Of a stretch of 10,637 nt of DNA, positions 1 to 8,696 are shown in pieces. Within the stretch, counting starts at the first letter, position 1, and each line of letters opens with the position of its first letter. A program made the position numbers and the translations under genes. The DNA lies in contig FLMG01004134.1 of assembly GCA_900088475.1 (NCBI GenBank), forward strand, positions 1 through 10,637, read 5' to 3'. A model generated the notes under the pieces. That model did no database searches and was not told where the DNA came from. It saw only the letters and a list, made by a program, of their open reading frames with translations. This stretch comes from Hyphochytrium catenoides. Its lineage: Eukaryota > Sar > Hyphochytriomycetes > Hyphochytriales > Hyphochytriaceae.

Positions 1-414
1 CAAGAAGACTCTGTCTGCAATTGTTCCATATAAATAAGGGGATATGTATGGTGATACGTTGTTGGGCTGTTGGTCGTCCTCCACCATCTGCCTGGAAAGC
101 AGCCCTCACATTGTGGAGACCCGTTTCATCGCCTTCTCAGAGTCTAAGGTCTTCCTCGACGTTGTTACGATAAAGAATATTTTCATGGTTAAATTTCGCA
201 CCTGCCTTTGTTGATGTTGGTAGCTGCCTTCTAGAGCTCTTGTTTGTCAGCTTAAGTCAGACACACTCTCTGGCTTTGCCAGACTAGTCGTTATCCCTCA
301 TTTATTGGCAGTTATCGTGCAAGGAGAGGTCAGCAGGGTCGTGTCCCATCATCACTGGGGGTTCCTTCCACCCATGGGCTTTGTCTTGAGGAAGCTTTCT
401 TGGCTCCTTTCTCG

Positions 415-442
415 TTTCCCTCTTTCCTCCTCCTTTCTTCCT
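415..442 (+). repeat. 28-base pure pyrimidine tract
   Basis: This run contains only C and T on the + strand and is mostly CTT/CCT units. One G at 443 separates it from a further short pyrimidine stretch. Such tracts can form triplex DNA or act as splice-acceptor tracts, but no exon is visible immediately downstream. Similar CT/GA-rich tracts recur in the window, for example the purine run at 4724-4747, so it is probably general low-complexity background. Confidence 0.5.
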
Positions 443-486
443 GCTTTCATTCAAGGGGCTGCTTAGCAGGAGGATTAGGTATCTTG

Positions 487-640
487 AATAAATTCAGTAT
501 GGCTGGTGGTGCGGTCATTAAATAAAACATCACTGATGAGCTGCTTTTTATGGTTCTCATCGTTATTTTCTTGGCCCTGCCTATTATGGGCAGCGTCGTC
601 GCAATAATAGCCCAGCTACTGTCCGATAAGCCTCAATAAA
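487..640 (+). terminator. Cluster of three AATAAA polyadenylation-like hexamers
   Basis: AATAAA occurs on the + strand at 487-492, 521-526 and 635-640. Three copies within 154 bases is more than expected in DNA of this composition, and fits a 3' end region of a gene transcribed rightward from beyond the left edge. No coding sequence for such a gene can be seen in bases 1-486, so the assignment rests on the hexamers alone. It also assumes the organism uses the canonical AATAAA signal. Confidence 0.25.
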
Positions 641-1080
641 TGTGTTGGTCAGGTAAGAGCCATTGCCATCATGCAAGTGACCTTTCCACACGAGAAGACC
701 TCTCGCTTTAAGCATCCGGAAGACGCCACATTGCAATTCAGAGGAGCATGTATGGGCCCGCCCGCGCCGTCAGTCATGAGACCGTAGAGTTGGTGCGTAC
801 CGCAATAATTGTGATTTTCTATAAAAAGTGGAGCTACTGTTCTCAGCCTGCAGAGTCCTCGCTAGCCATTCGAAGTGTTGGACAACCAGGCCTTGAAGGC
901 CCTTATTAGCCCTTTATAACCCCTGTACCGCGTGCTGGGTAAAGATCTGATGGCTTATCAGCGCCTATTCTAGGATGGCGGTAGAACTAGAAGCCATATT
1001 GCTATGATGCCTCTAGACTCTAGATGAGAACGTGTATTACAAAAATAGCCACCATGCCACCATACTTGCACCGACTACGG

Positions 1081-1910
1081 ACTTGTAGTAGTAGTAGGAC
1101 AAAACAGTAGTGCCAGTACGCCAAAAGAACAGGAATACACGTATGAAGAGCTGTATGGAGGAAGGAGAAACCAACGTCAAGCCTAAAATAGGCGAAACTA
1201 TGTCTTTCCCCTAAAAGAGGTTTCCATCATAATACCATGCCGATTGTGATGTAGATGACTCCTCCGAAGTTGCTATGCGCAACCACACTGCGGTAGTAGA
1301 ACTACGTCTGATTTTATAGGGCAAGCATGTAAGCTCGAAACTTAGGAGTGCAAACCGACCTATCCTGAAGTGGCAATCGCAGGCCGTCAAAAGAAGAAGA
1401 CAACATAAAGTCGAAGTAGTATCATCGCCAAGGCGGCGAATCTTTGTCTGGTATGAGACAGGCGGCTCAGGACATCTGCGATCCCGACAATGATAGAAAG
1501 AAAGAGCGGAGGCGTAGGTCATCAAGGGGCATAGGTAACCGAGCATCAATAGCAGGGAAATTAGGGTTTTGTCACGGCGGATGCTTTAAGCAAGGATGTA
1601 GGGTCGGGAAGAGGATCGGGAGTAGACCTATCTACTAAGAGTAGACTATGGGGAGACAAGCAAAGTGATGGTAGTAGTTCTATCTCGAGTACTGAATGAT
1701 GAACTGGTTGGACCGCGAATCTGACTACCATGGATCTTATTGGTCCATTCCTTTAGTACCAGAAGTAGTACTACTACTGCTGGTTGAAGATGTGACGGTG
1801 AAGATCGTATAGTAGTCTGAGAACTGGCTGAGATGAGTTGAAGAATCTTCCTTGAGGCAATGATCGCTTTGTAAAAGGTTTTTGGTTTATTGTGAAGTAC
1901 TACTAATCAG
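1081..1910. repeat. GTA/TAG triplet-rich non-coding stretch
   Basis: The stretch opens with a perfect (GTA)4 run at 1085-1096. GTAGTA or TACTAC strings then recur near 1293, 1415, 1671, 1765, 1808 and 1897. It includes a 12-base perfect palindrome, AGTAGTACTACT, at 1764-1775, and a 6-base-pair hairpin (AGTAGA, loop CCTA, TCTACT) at 1621-1636. TAG is a stop codon, so the motif itself argues against coding function on the + strand. It looks like decayed microsatellite or satellite-derived DNA. A regulatory role is possible but unsupported. Confidence 0.4.
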
Positions 1911-2192
1911 CTACAGTGTATAAACAAGAACAATAACAGTTTGGGCAATGGAAGGTCGGGGAAGCGAGGAGAAGGTCAGCCTGTGGATCTGTGTTCTGTT
2001 ATTTACTCTACCAGAACAGCTATGGGAAGAGGTGGACAGGGATAACCTAGCGCTAGGCCGATCTGAACTGTCAGTTATTGCAGTTAAAGTGGCTTGGATC
2101 AGAACTGAGTACATGGTTCAGGGTTATTGCCATAAGCTGGTGTCGTCGTTATGATTGGAAGCAAGGTCGTCTTGCAACGCCCATCGTAGTGC

Positions 2193-2203
2193 TATAATAT
2201 AAG
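2193..2203 (+). promoter_or_regulatory. TATA-like element upstream of the GH114 gene
   Basis: The string TATAATATAAG lies about 240 bases upstream of the GH114 start codon. A TATA box usually sets transcription start roughly 25-35 bases downstream, which would place the start near 2225-2235 and give a leader of about 210 bases. That leader would contain exactly one upstream ATG (2301). Position and composition fit a promoter. TATA-like strings are common by chance, so the call is tentative. Confidence 0.3.
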
Positions 2204-2300
2204 GAGCATCATTTGGAAGAATAAGTGCCAGCCATACTTGCCGTCGACCTAATAAGGAGGGCAAAGACGCAGTGCGAAAAGAAGGTTTCAAGGGCGAAAT

Positions 2301-2405
2301 ATGGTTCTCTCGTTAAGCCTCGTCCTCCTCGGCCACGACTTGCTGCCGGGAAGCCACGACAGTCCAGCCCCTCTAACTCCATCATTCTCAAACTTACCGG
2401 TGTGA
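2301..2405 (+). CDS. Upstream ORF (34 codons) in the GH114 leader
   Basis: This is a short ORF from an ATG in good initiation context (A at -3, G at +4) to a TGA at 2403-2405, ending 37 bases before the GH114 start codon. It contains the only ATG between the TATA-like element and that start codon. Its first ten residues, MVLSLSLVLL, are strongly hydrophobic and resemble the start of a signal peptide, and the remainder is rich in Pro and Ser. If it lies in the leader, scanning ribosomes should meet it first, so it could reduce or regulate translation of the enzyme. An alternative is that it is a first coding exon: a GT at 2400 and a CAG ending at 2448 would keep the frame, removing 49 bases. 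The downstream ATG already gives a complete signal peptide, so I prefer the upstream-ORF reading. Chance occurrence is also possible. Confidence 0.3.
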   Translation: MVLSLSLVLLGHDLLPGSHDSPAPLTPSFSNLPV

Positions 2406-2442
2406 TCAACATCCAAGAGCTACACCTTCTACTACTGGAAGT

Positions 2443-3951
2443 ATGCAGACAAAGTCGAGGATTGGGTACCTTTTACCCCTGGTTCAAGCTGGCCTCTGTG
2501 GGATTCTTCTTTGTGCGCAGCTGGCGCTTGCGATTGTCCCAATCAACAGGACGCCTCCAACGTTAAAGCCCGCGACGCCAGGCTGCTTCCGCGTCGGATG
2601 CAGCCTCCTGGCAGAGGGAGACACATGGAGTGTTCCAGTCGTCCGCATCTATACTTGGTACAGTTGCCATGGTTCTTCCTGCGTCCTTGCCAAAGGACAG
2701 ACAGGAGGCGGTATGAAGCCAACTTATATTCTTAACCACTCTGACGTGGGTAGACAGATCCGAGTCAGTATTCAGACGGTGAACATGTCTGACAAGAGCA
2801 GGGGCATTGCTTCGAACAATAGCCCAGTCGTTCAAGAGTTTGTTGGGAGCAGCGGTCCTTTACTGCAGTTCATCAATGGCCTACCGGACCCTTCTCTCTC
2901 TTCAAGTACCAGCTCCATTTTCGAGTACCTCGTTACGACTGACAGCGCAGTCACTATCAGCATCATTGCTGATGGCGCTGCGCAGCCAGTAGCGTTCAAG
3001 CAGGGGAGATTGAAAGGAAACAATGTGGGAAAAATACAGCTGAAGAACCTCAAGCCAGGAAATCACTCTATTCAAATCAAGGCTACCTCTGCAGCTGGAA
3101 CCAAGGAAATCTCTTACTCTTGGAAGACTAAGCCTATCCCATCTCCAGATCCTTGCACGAACTGCAAGTGGAAGCCCAAAGTGTCAGAGACATGGGACTG
3201 GCAGCTACACGTCCCTGTCGACAGTTCCTTTGTTCGCGATGTCTATGATATTGATGGGCTTCTCAATGCCAAGGCAGTGGTGACATCTCTGAAGGCAAAA
3301 ACGGGCACTGATGGGAAGCCTCGTCGAGTCATTGGCTACATTGAGGCAGGCACTCTCTCAACTTGGAGGTCTGACGCTTCTAGCTTTCCTGCCAGCATCC
3401 TTGGCCGCCCCTACGACCCTCCTTATACTGATGAGCGGTGGCTGGACTTTCGCCAGCTCTCAGTGATCCTGCCTCTGATGGAGAAGCGCCTGAACCAGCT
3501 GGTGGCTAACGGATTTGACGCTGTGGAGTACGATAATGTCGATGGATGGGATATCCAAATGTACCGGACCTCCTTCCCGCTTACTTATGAAGATGGCTTA
3601 GCCTTTACGGCGGCTCTGGCCAATCTTGCAAGATCCAAAGGCCTCCGCGTTTCCCACAAAAACAACGTGGATCAAGTGGTAGGTAACTTGCCCTATGTGG
3701 ACTTCGCGGTTAGCGAGCAGTGCTACGAGTATAATGAGTGTCAGAAGCTCTTTCCCTTCATCACGGCCGGAAAACCAGTCTTCTCTGTTGAGTATCAGCC
3801 GTACAATTCAAGAAACAACGTTTGCAGCCTAGCGAGAAGCCAGAACATCCGCACACTGTACAAGACGCCGGATCTAGATGCCTATGGGGTCAGCTGTGAC
3901 CTCCTCCCTCGTGGCTCTGCCAGAATGTTGCGGCAGCATAGACGAACATGA
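2443..3951 (+). CDS. Secreted GH114 endo-alpha-1,4-polygalactosaminidase-like glycoside hydrolase with two Ig-like domains
   Basis: The 502-residue protein is encoded without introns. The family cleaves alpha-1,4-linked galactosamine polymers such as fungal galactosaminogalactan and bacterial Pel; the substrate here is inferred. Residues 1-30 form a signal peptide (basic start, hydrophobic core, likely cut after ALA at 30). Residues 39-130 resemble an actinobacterial Ig-like repeat with a W..Y.WY.C..SSC core and a SDVGRQIRV strand. Residues 141-229 resemble a second bacterial Ig-like domain ending G-x-H-x-I-x-x-x-A-T-S-A-A-G and YSWKT. A Pro/Cys linker follows. Residues 240-490 are a full-length GH114 TIM barrel with WDWQL (251-255), VIGYIEAG and WRSD (296-311), GFDAVEYDNVDGW (357-369), KNNVDQV (406-412), SEQC (424-427) and VEY (449-451). 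D364 and E425 are the likely catalytic acids by analogy with fungal Ega3. The mature part has ten Cys, probably forming disulfides, and sequons at N35, N98, N114, N125 and N207. The start is the only in-frame ATG after a stop at 2374-2376 and has A at -3. No AATAAA follows closely; a TGTAA lies at 3973. Intron-less form and domain style suggest bacterial origin. Confidence 0.93.
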   Translation: MQTKSRIGYLLPLVQAGLCGILLCAQLALAIVPINRTPPTLKPATPGCFRVGCSLLAEGDTWSVPVVRIYTWYSCHGSSCVLAKGQTGGGMKPTYILNHSDVGRQIRVSIQTVNMSDKSRGIASNNSPVVQEFVGSSGPLLQFINGLPDPSLSSSTSSIFEYLVTTDSAVTISIIADGAAQPVAFKQGRLKGNNVGKIQLKNLKPGNHSIQIKATSAAGTKEISYSWKTKPIPSPDPCTNCKWKPKVSETWDWQLHVPVDSSFVRDVYDIDGLLNAKAVVTSLKAKTGTDGKPRRVIGYIEAGTLSTWRSDASSFPASILGRPYDPPYTDERWLDFRQLSVILPLMEKRLNQLVANGFDAVEYDNVDGWDIQMYRTSFPLTYEDGLAFTAALANLARSKGLRVSHKNNVDQVVGNLPYVDFAVSEQCYEYNECQKLFPFITAGKPVFSVEYQPYNSRNNVCSLARSQNIRTLYKTPDLDAYGVSCDLLPRGSARMLRQHRRT

Positions 3952-4524
3952 GTAACCATCAGAGGGAAAGCGTGTAAGTCAAGCCGTCCATTTGGAGACC
4001 TCTTAGCGCTGCAAGAAGTGGCTGCCCATGATGCGGAGACGGTGACAGATGAGACCACCCTAGCATTTTCCAAACGACAAATTTATATGGTAAATATAAC
4101 CCATATGCGTGGTGTCCGCCGCTTAGGCGTTACCCCGGTGTCACCCTGTCAGCAACGATGGCAACTTGTTGTTCTTACATTGAGCCGCTGAGGTACCTAA
4201 GAAAGCTGAATAGGGCAAGCACTAGACTTGTCGCCAAGATGCATTTTATGGGCTTCCCCGGGAGAAGGAGTATTCTTGGCGGCATGCCAGAATCTTCACT
4301 CATACGCCGCGGGGTTATTGACCGATTCCGCTATTGTTAAGAGGTTGCTGCGCATGGTGTGGGCTTTCTGCTTCTGCAGTGAGTTTCATGGCTCGCAAGA
4401 CCCTCCGCTTGGTCGCAAGAGGGAGAGGAGGAGTAGTAGGGATTTGGGGAAGCGATGTCTTGTTTGGGCGCGCGGAGACAGAAGACTGTTGAGGCTTGCT
4501 CTCGTTTAACTACTAGGTATTAAT

Positions 4525-4674
4525 ATGGAAGATGATAAAGTCACTGCGCTGAAGAGGAGGCCAAACGTGGCAAAGATGAAGATCTTCTCTTTCTTCTCTG
4601 CAGTGCAGAAGAACTGTACCATGTATCTCTCAGGCAACATCATCATCCGACCGGGACGCCAACGTGAAACGTAA
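4525..4674 (+). CDS. Weak small-ORF candidate, 49 codons
   Basis: An ATG in good context (A at -3, G at +4) opens a 49-codon frame ending in TAA. The product would have an acidic start (MEDD), a basic segment (KRRPNVAKMK), a short Phe/Ser-rich hydrophobic patch (IFSFFSAV) and a basic tail. No family is recognised. A frame of this length arises by chance fairly often, so it is listed only because the initiation context is good and no better frame covers the stretch. Confidence 0.12.
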   Translation: MEDDKVTALKRRPNVAKMKIFSFFSAVQKNCTMYLSGNIIIRPGRQRET

Positions 4675-5590
4675 AGATGACGCTACCACAAGGCCCACAA
4701 ACTGCTTTCTGAGAACAAATGGCGGAAGAAGAAAGAAGAAGAGAAGGCGGATGACCATGATAATGCGCCAACAACGTGACTACGCTGCTAGGTTCTACAC
4801 GTACTACCTGTTTCCCGCCGTCCGCAGCAGCGTCCGGAACATTTATCTTAGTCAACGCAGCTCTAGCATCGCTGGATTAGAGGGAGTATCTGTACTATAG
4901 TTACAATAGCATGGAGGAGGACCCATGACTGTGAGCAATAATGGCACGGGAGAGTGTGGAATGAAATTGCTTCTTTGTTGATGACTTTACTCTTCAGAAC
5001 TCACTGCTGCAGGTGGAGAAATCTTCCACTCTCTGCATGCTGCGACGATGGAAGAAAAATGTGATGGTCATGATCAGTGGTGGTTGGCTGCCCATCGCTC
5101 TGTTTTCCTCTCATCAATTACCTTTTCCTTATTCGTAGTGAAAGTGGTGTGGTCAATCAGCATAGTCACAGTGATCAGTTTTGCAAGTGCTGCCAACTAG
5201 GAGGCAAGCAGACCTCCACAGCTCTGGCTTTTTCCTTCTTTTGGTCCGATCTAAAGCAAAGCACTACTATCTGCTGCTCCAAAGATCCGACTACATCCTC
5301 CTCCTCTTGGGCTGACTAAGCTACAATCATCAAGCGCGAGGCAGCACTTAACAACTCAACATTGTGCATCCACTTGTTTTCCTCCTCCTCCTCTTGCTTG
5401 TTCTTTCCTCTAGATTCTTCGCCGCACTCATCTTTCAATCCTTCCTTCTTATCCATATTCGCCGTTTTCATATTCATCTTTCTTGCTCGTTATTATGAGC
5501 CACCCGTTTGTTCCATCTTCTGGCTGCGCTCCTGTCCACCAACCCTTGGCAACCGCGAGGGCTTAGAAGAGTAGGCTCAACGAAACCACT

Positions 5591-5602
5591 ACTAGTACTA
5601 GT
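5591..5602. repeat. 12-base perfect palindrome ACTAGTACTAGT
   Basis: The string ACTAGTACTAGT is its own reverse complement. It shares the core AGTACTA with the palindrome at 1764-1775 and is likewise built from CTA/TAG triplets. It may be a protein-binding site or simply a by-product of the triplet-rich background. No promoter or gene start is evident beside it. Confidence 0.3.
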
Positions 5603-6017
5603 CAGGTCCGTAATTGGGTTCCATTGTCATCATGTGCGGGATCTTCATGTGCCCCTCCTCAAGCTGTGAAGAAGAAGAACATGCTCTAGTACTTTGGCCG
5701 TCCATGACAGCCATCATCTGAAGAATGGCCCTTGCCCCTCATAAATGGAGGCGGGTTCGCATCTAACTAACCGGAGCTCTCACAATGCAGCTGTACACCT
5801 TTAATGCTAACGGTACATAAGCGGAAGATGGAGGGACCAAATGTTCCCAGCTGAAGCTTTGAGCAGCCACCAGTTTTGGACAGAGGTTATCAGTATGGCA
5901 ATTAAGCGGAGGGATGGGTGGTGCTTGTTGGCAGTAAGATCTTTAGACGATGTCATAGTAACTCTGCTTGTGGTTGGTACAAGCTTCAGAAGGAAAGAGA
6001 TGAATGCAGATAAGCAG

Positions 6018-6032
6018 GATGATGATGATGAT
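6018..6032 (+). repeat. (GAT)5 microsatellite
   Basis: Five perfect GAT units lie in a purine-rich context. This is the longest perfect trinucleotide run in the window and is typical of a simple sequence repeat. No supported gene contains it. Confidence 0.7.
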
Positions 6033-6364
6033 GGTGCAAAAAGAAGAGGAAATAGAAGAAGATGACAGTTATGAGACCTTCTTCTCTTCTTCCTTCCAAC
6101 TGCTGCGCCCTGCGCACCCACAAGAGCAGCCTAGCAATAATAACGCCATCTAACAGACTAAGAGAAGTATTACAGGTATGACCGTCGTCGTGAAAAAAAT
6201 AAGCAAGAAGGAAGGCGGCCGGCCTCTCGTCGGCAGCAGAAAGAGCAGCAGAAAAGCAGCAGCGGTCACCACACCCACCACCGAAACAGGAAGGATAGCA
6301 GGCAAGAAAGAAGACGCCGATCAGCAGGAGGGAGAAGGAAGGTATAGATAGCAGCTGTTATTTT

Positions 6365-6640
6365 ATGAGCAGAAAAGGAGGATGTAAAGAGCAACCGTCC
6401 GCCACACCCCAAGGCAGCGATGAGCTCCTCACAAGGCGTCCACCATCACAATCATTACTGAACTTCTTGTCAGCAGACCTTCATCAGCTCTGGTCGGACT
6501 GTCGGGTCGATGGGAGGAGGGGAGGGGACGAAGAAGGAGAAGCAGGCCATCTCGATAGTGGTGAGAATTGGAAGAGGACGATGGGACTGGATGGCGACAT
6601 TCATGAGAAGGTGAACAACAGAAGAAGGGGTGATGAGTGA
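6365..6640 (+). CDS. Weak ORF candidate, 91 codons, unknown product
   Basis: The frame is open from 6299, has its first ATG at 6365 and ends in TGA at 6638-6640. The predicted product is hydrophilic and rich in Arg, Gly, Asp and Glu, with one leucine-rich segment (SLLNFLSADLHQLW, about residues 29-42). The second half is charged low complexity, translated from GA-rich DNA. No family, signal peptide or membrane segment is recognised. Frames on the opposite strand overlap almost the whole length, as expected where purine-rich DNA lacks stops in several frames. It is probably not a gene. Confidence 0.13.
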   Translation: MSRKGGCKEQPSATPQGSDELLTRRPPSQSLLNFLSADLHQLWSDCRVDGRRGGDEEGEAGHLDSGENWKRTMGLDGDIHEKVNNRRRGDE

Positions 6641-8672
6641 GGAGAAAAGAGTGAGTCCGTGAGGGATGATGATGTGGAAGAAGGGCATCACATGCCATCT
6701 TCCTTCTCCACCCTGCTGTTTGGTGCACCTGTTCTAGTTTCCGCTTCCACCCTCTTCTTGCGGTCCTTGCCCAGCCTGCTCGTCGGCTGGGCTCTCACCG
6801 TAGAAGCCTGCTGCTTGGTGATCAAGCTAACGCTGCTTGCACTTGATAAGACTGCAGCTTGTAGGGCGAGGAGATGGAAGGGAGAACGACCCTGCCAAAA
6901 GGAGTCGTCGTTGGCCTTTCCTTTCACATAAACTTTGAAGGGAAGAAGACGAGAAGTAGCCGTTGTCGTTCTTTGCTTGCACGGCCATGCTAGCAGCTTG
7001 CTAACTAGCCACCAACTCGTCCTTGTTCAAAACGGCTGAGAGGTAACAGAACCTGGCCGAAGAAAGGGATGGGAAGCAGCAGGGAGAGGGCGGAAGAAGT
7101 TTTGAAGGCGTGACTGACCCATGATGGACCTTCTAATGGGTCCCTCATCGCCCTTTCTTTCCTTCTTGCAAGGCCACCAGGCCTGGCAAGCAAGCAGGTC
7201 AGGCGGGACCAAGGTTAACAGCAACGGAAGCAGCATCCCAGTGGCCGAGCTTCGGGTCGTCTTCCGCCTGCAAAACGAGGCCCACTGGATTTCTTTGAGG
7301 TCGGGCTCTTGTCCTCCTCCTGCGCTTCTTCTTCCTCCCTGGCCTGCGTTATCCTCTAAAAAGATAAGGGGATGAGTTAGGAGGAAGCAGGCCAGCAGCC
7401 AAGGAAGAGCAAGACAAGATGTGTACGAAGCTTTCGGCGGCAGCCTAATTATGTGCCAGTTCACATCCTTCTCTCACTCCACCTTCCACCCTCATTTTGG
7501 ATAAATATGAACCTCCTTCGTCATGCTGAGCTTTAGCTCTTAGCTAGGTGTCAGCGGATGAGTTCTGCTCTGAAGAGACAGAGGGGAGATGATCAGTAGA
7601 TGCAAGCAAGAAATGCAGGTGTCACTTTCGACGCAGCCATGGAATGCTCGCAGCATCCACACTTAGGCCCGCAGACCTACCATCATCAGCAAGCAGCTAT
7701 CTTTCGTCATGGGAGAACGCTGAGCTCGGGCTGCCCAACAAGCGCAACGCTGCTCCGAAACAAGCAGCAAGGGCTAACAGCAGGTACTCGCCTGGCAACA
7801 AAGCCTGCAACGAAGCCTAGGATTCTTGATTATGATCAACCGGCAGAGTTGAATGGCGGTGTCAGAGGGCCGACCGGAACTTATCACCTGCAACTGTTCG
7901 CCAGCTCTGAATTTATCTAAGCAGGGCAGCCCTTCACGTCCTGCTTTTAATCTCCTGGTCAAAGCAGTAGCTCTACTGCTGCTGCTAATCTCACCTTCCT
8001 TCCAACCACCAGGGTCCTCTTAGCGCCATTTTTCTCGTCGTTTCAAAAGTTAGCAACAGCGAAGAAGAGCCCTGCTGCTGGGGTGCTCCTTTTCGTCTGC
8101 TTTCCTCACGTTCTGCTGCAAGGTAGCCAGCGAGGGAGGATGGTGGGATGAACTCGATCGGAATGCCGCAGCACGGCTTTGGTGACCTTCCGTCAGCACC
8201 ATTGCGACGCGGAAGAGTTGTCTTCTCTTGCTTCTTCTTCATCCCACCTTCTGGGACTAGAAGGCAAGGGGAACCTTTTCGTCTCTTGCGATGAGAGTTC
8301 TACCCCTTTCTAGTTTCCCCAGAGGCCACTGCCGACAAATGGCTGGGCATCCTCCTCCCTTACCCATCACCCCGCCTCCTCGGCTCTTCATCATCTTTCC
8401 CTCTCCTTCGGCAGTGGTGCACTCACTTTTCAATACTCGCGCTGTGTGGAAGTACAACTATTATCCTGGGCGATCACCGTTGGAGGAGGCTCAGACTGCT
8501 ACAAGTAGCTAGTCTTCTCCCGTTAGTAGCTTCCATATCGCTCGCGTTAGTGGTGGTAGTGGTGGCGCTTGCCTCAGTTTTGGTTAAGACGACCAGACGC
8601 GCTCTTGCCAGCTTGGAAGTGGAAAAGCACATCACAGAGGAGCTCAAAAGTATCAAGAGTTAGCGGCCCTAG
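6641..8672. other. Gene-free low-complexity stretch
   Basis: Many CT-rich and GA-rich segments give medium-length frames on both strands (the longest is 145 codons, on the - strand at 7027-7464, without an ATG start). Their translations are poly-Leu/Ser/Pro or Arg/Lys/Glu mixtures typical of simple sequence. None shows a domain, and none is followed by a poly(A)-like signal in a sensible position. I see no RNA gene, mobile element or tandem array. A 10-base palindrome (CCAGGCCTGG) lies at 7177-7186. Confidence 0.45.
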
Positions 8673-8696
8673 TCCAGCTACAACGACAACCCTACT

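Larger units (their letters stand above)
1..1080. other. Left-edge region with no supported gene
   Basis: Every frame is interrupted by stops. The longest piece touching the left edge is a + strand frame open from base 3 to a TAA at 168-170, with no recognisable protein similarity. It could be the tail of a gene lying to the left, but nothing shows this. The region contains two TATA-like strings (29-37 and 820-828, + strand), neither followed by a credible ORF, three AATAAA hexamers and a pyrimidine tract. I read it as intergenic or 3' untranslated DNA. Confidence 0.5.
3952..6298. other. Gene-free stretch downstream of the GH114 gene
   Basis: Only short, overlapping frames occur on both strands, mostly without an ATG start, and none encodes a recognisable domain. 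Low-complexity tracts are frequent: a 24-base purine run at 4724-4747, (CCT)4 at 5381-5392, and (GAT)5 at 6018-6032. I find no tRNA-like T-loop, rRNA segment, transposon terminal repeat or reverse transcriptase motif. The first few hundred bases probably contain the 3' untranslated region of the GH114 transcript. The rest reads as intergenic DNA. Confidence 0.5.

Noticed and set aside
1211-1549. 112-codon open frame on the - strand
   Set aside because: It starts with TTG, has no recognisable domain, and lies in the TAG-triplet-rich stretch, where the complementary strand reads CTA and so avoids stops.
2225-2566. 113-codon + frame overlapping the start of the GH114 gene
   Set aside because: It has no ATG start, and its 3' half is a frame-shifted shadow of the signal peptide and first domain of the real gene.
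2443-3951. Bacterial contamination as the source of the GH114 gene region
   Set aside because: A bacterial contig of this length would carry about ten packed genes and ribosome binding sites. Here the flanks are kilobases of non-coding DNA, and the only GGAAG before the ATG is one base away, too close to function.
5807-6121. 104-codon open frame on the - strand with poly-basic and poly-Ser segments
   Set aside because: It starts with GTG, and the runs are translations of GAA/GAT repeats, including the (GAT)5 microsatellite.
7027-7464. 145-codon open frame on the - strand
   Set aside because: It starts with GTG rather than ATG, its translation is a Leu/Pro/Arg mixture from CT/GA-rich DNA, and it has no motif or supporting signals.
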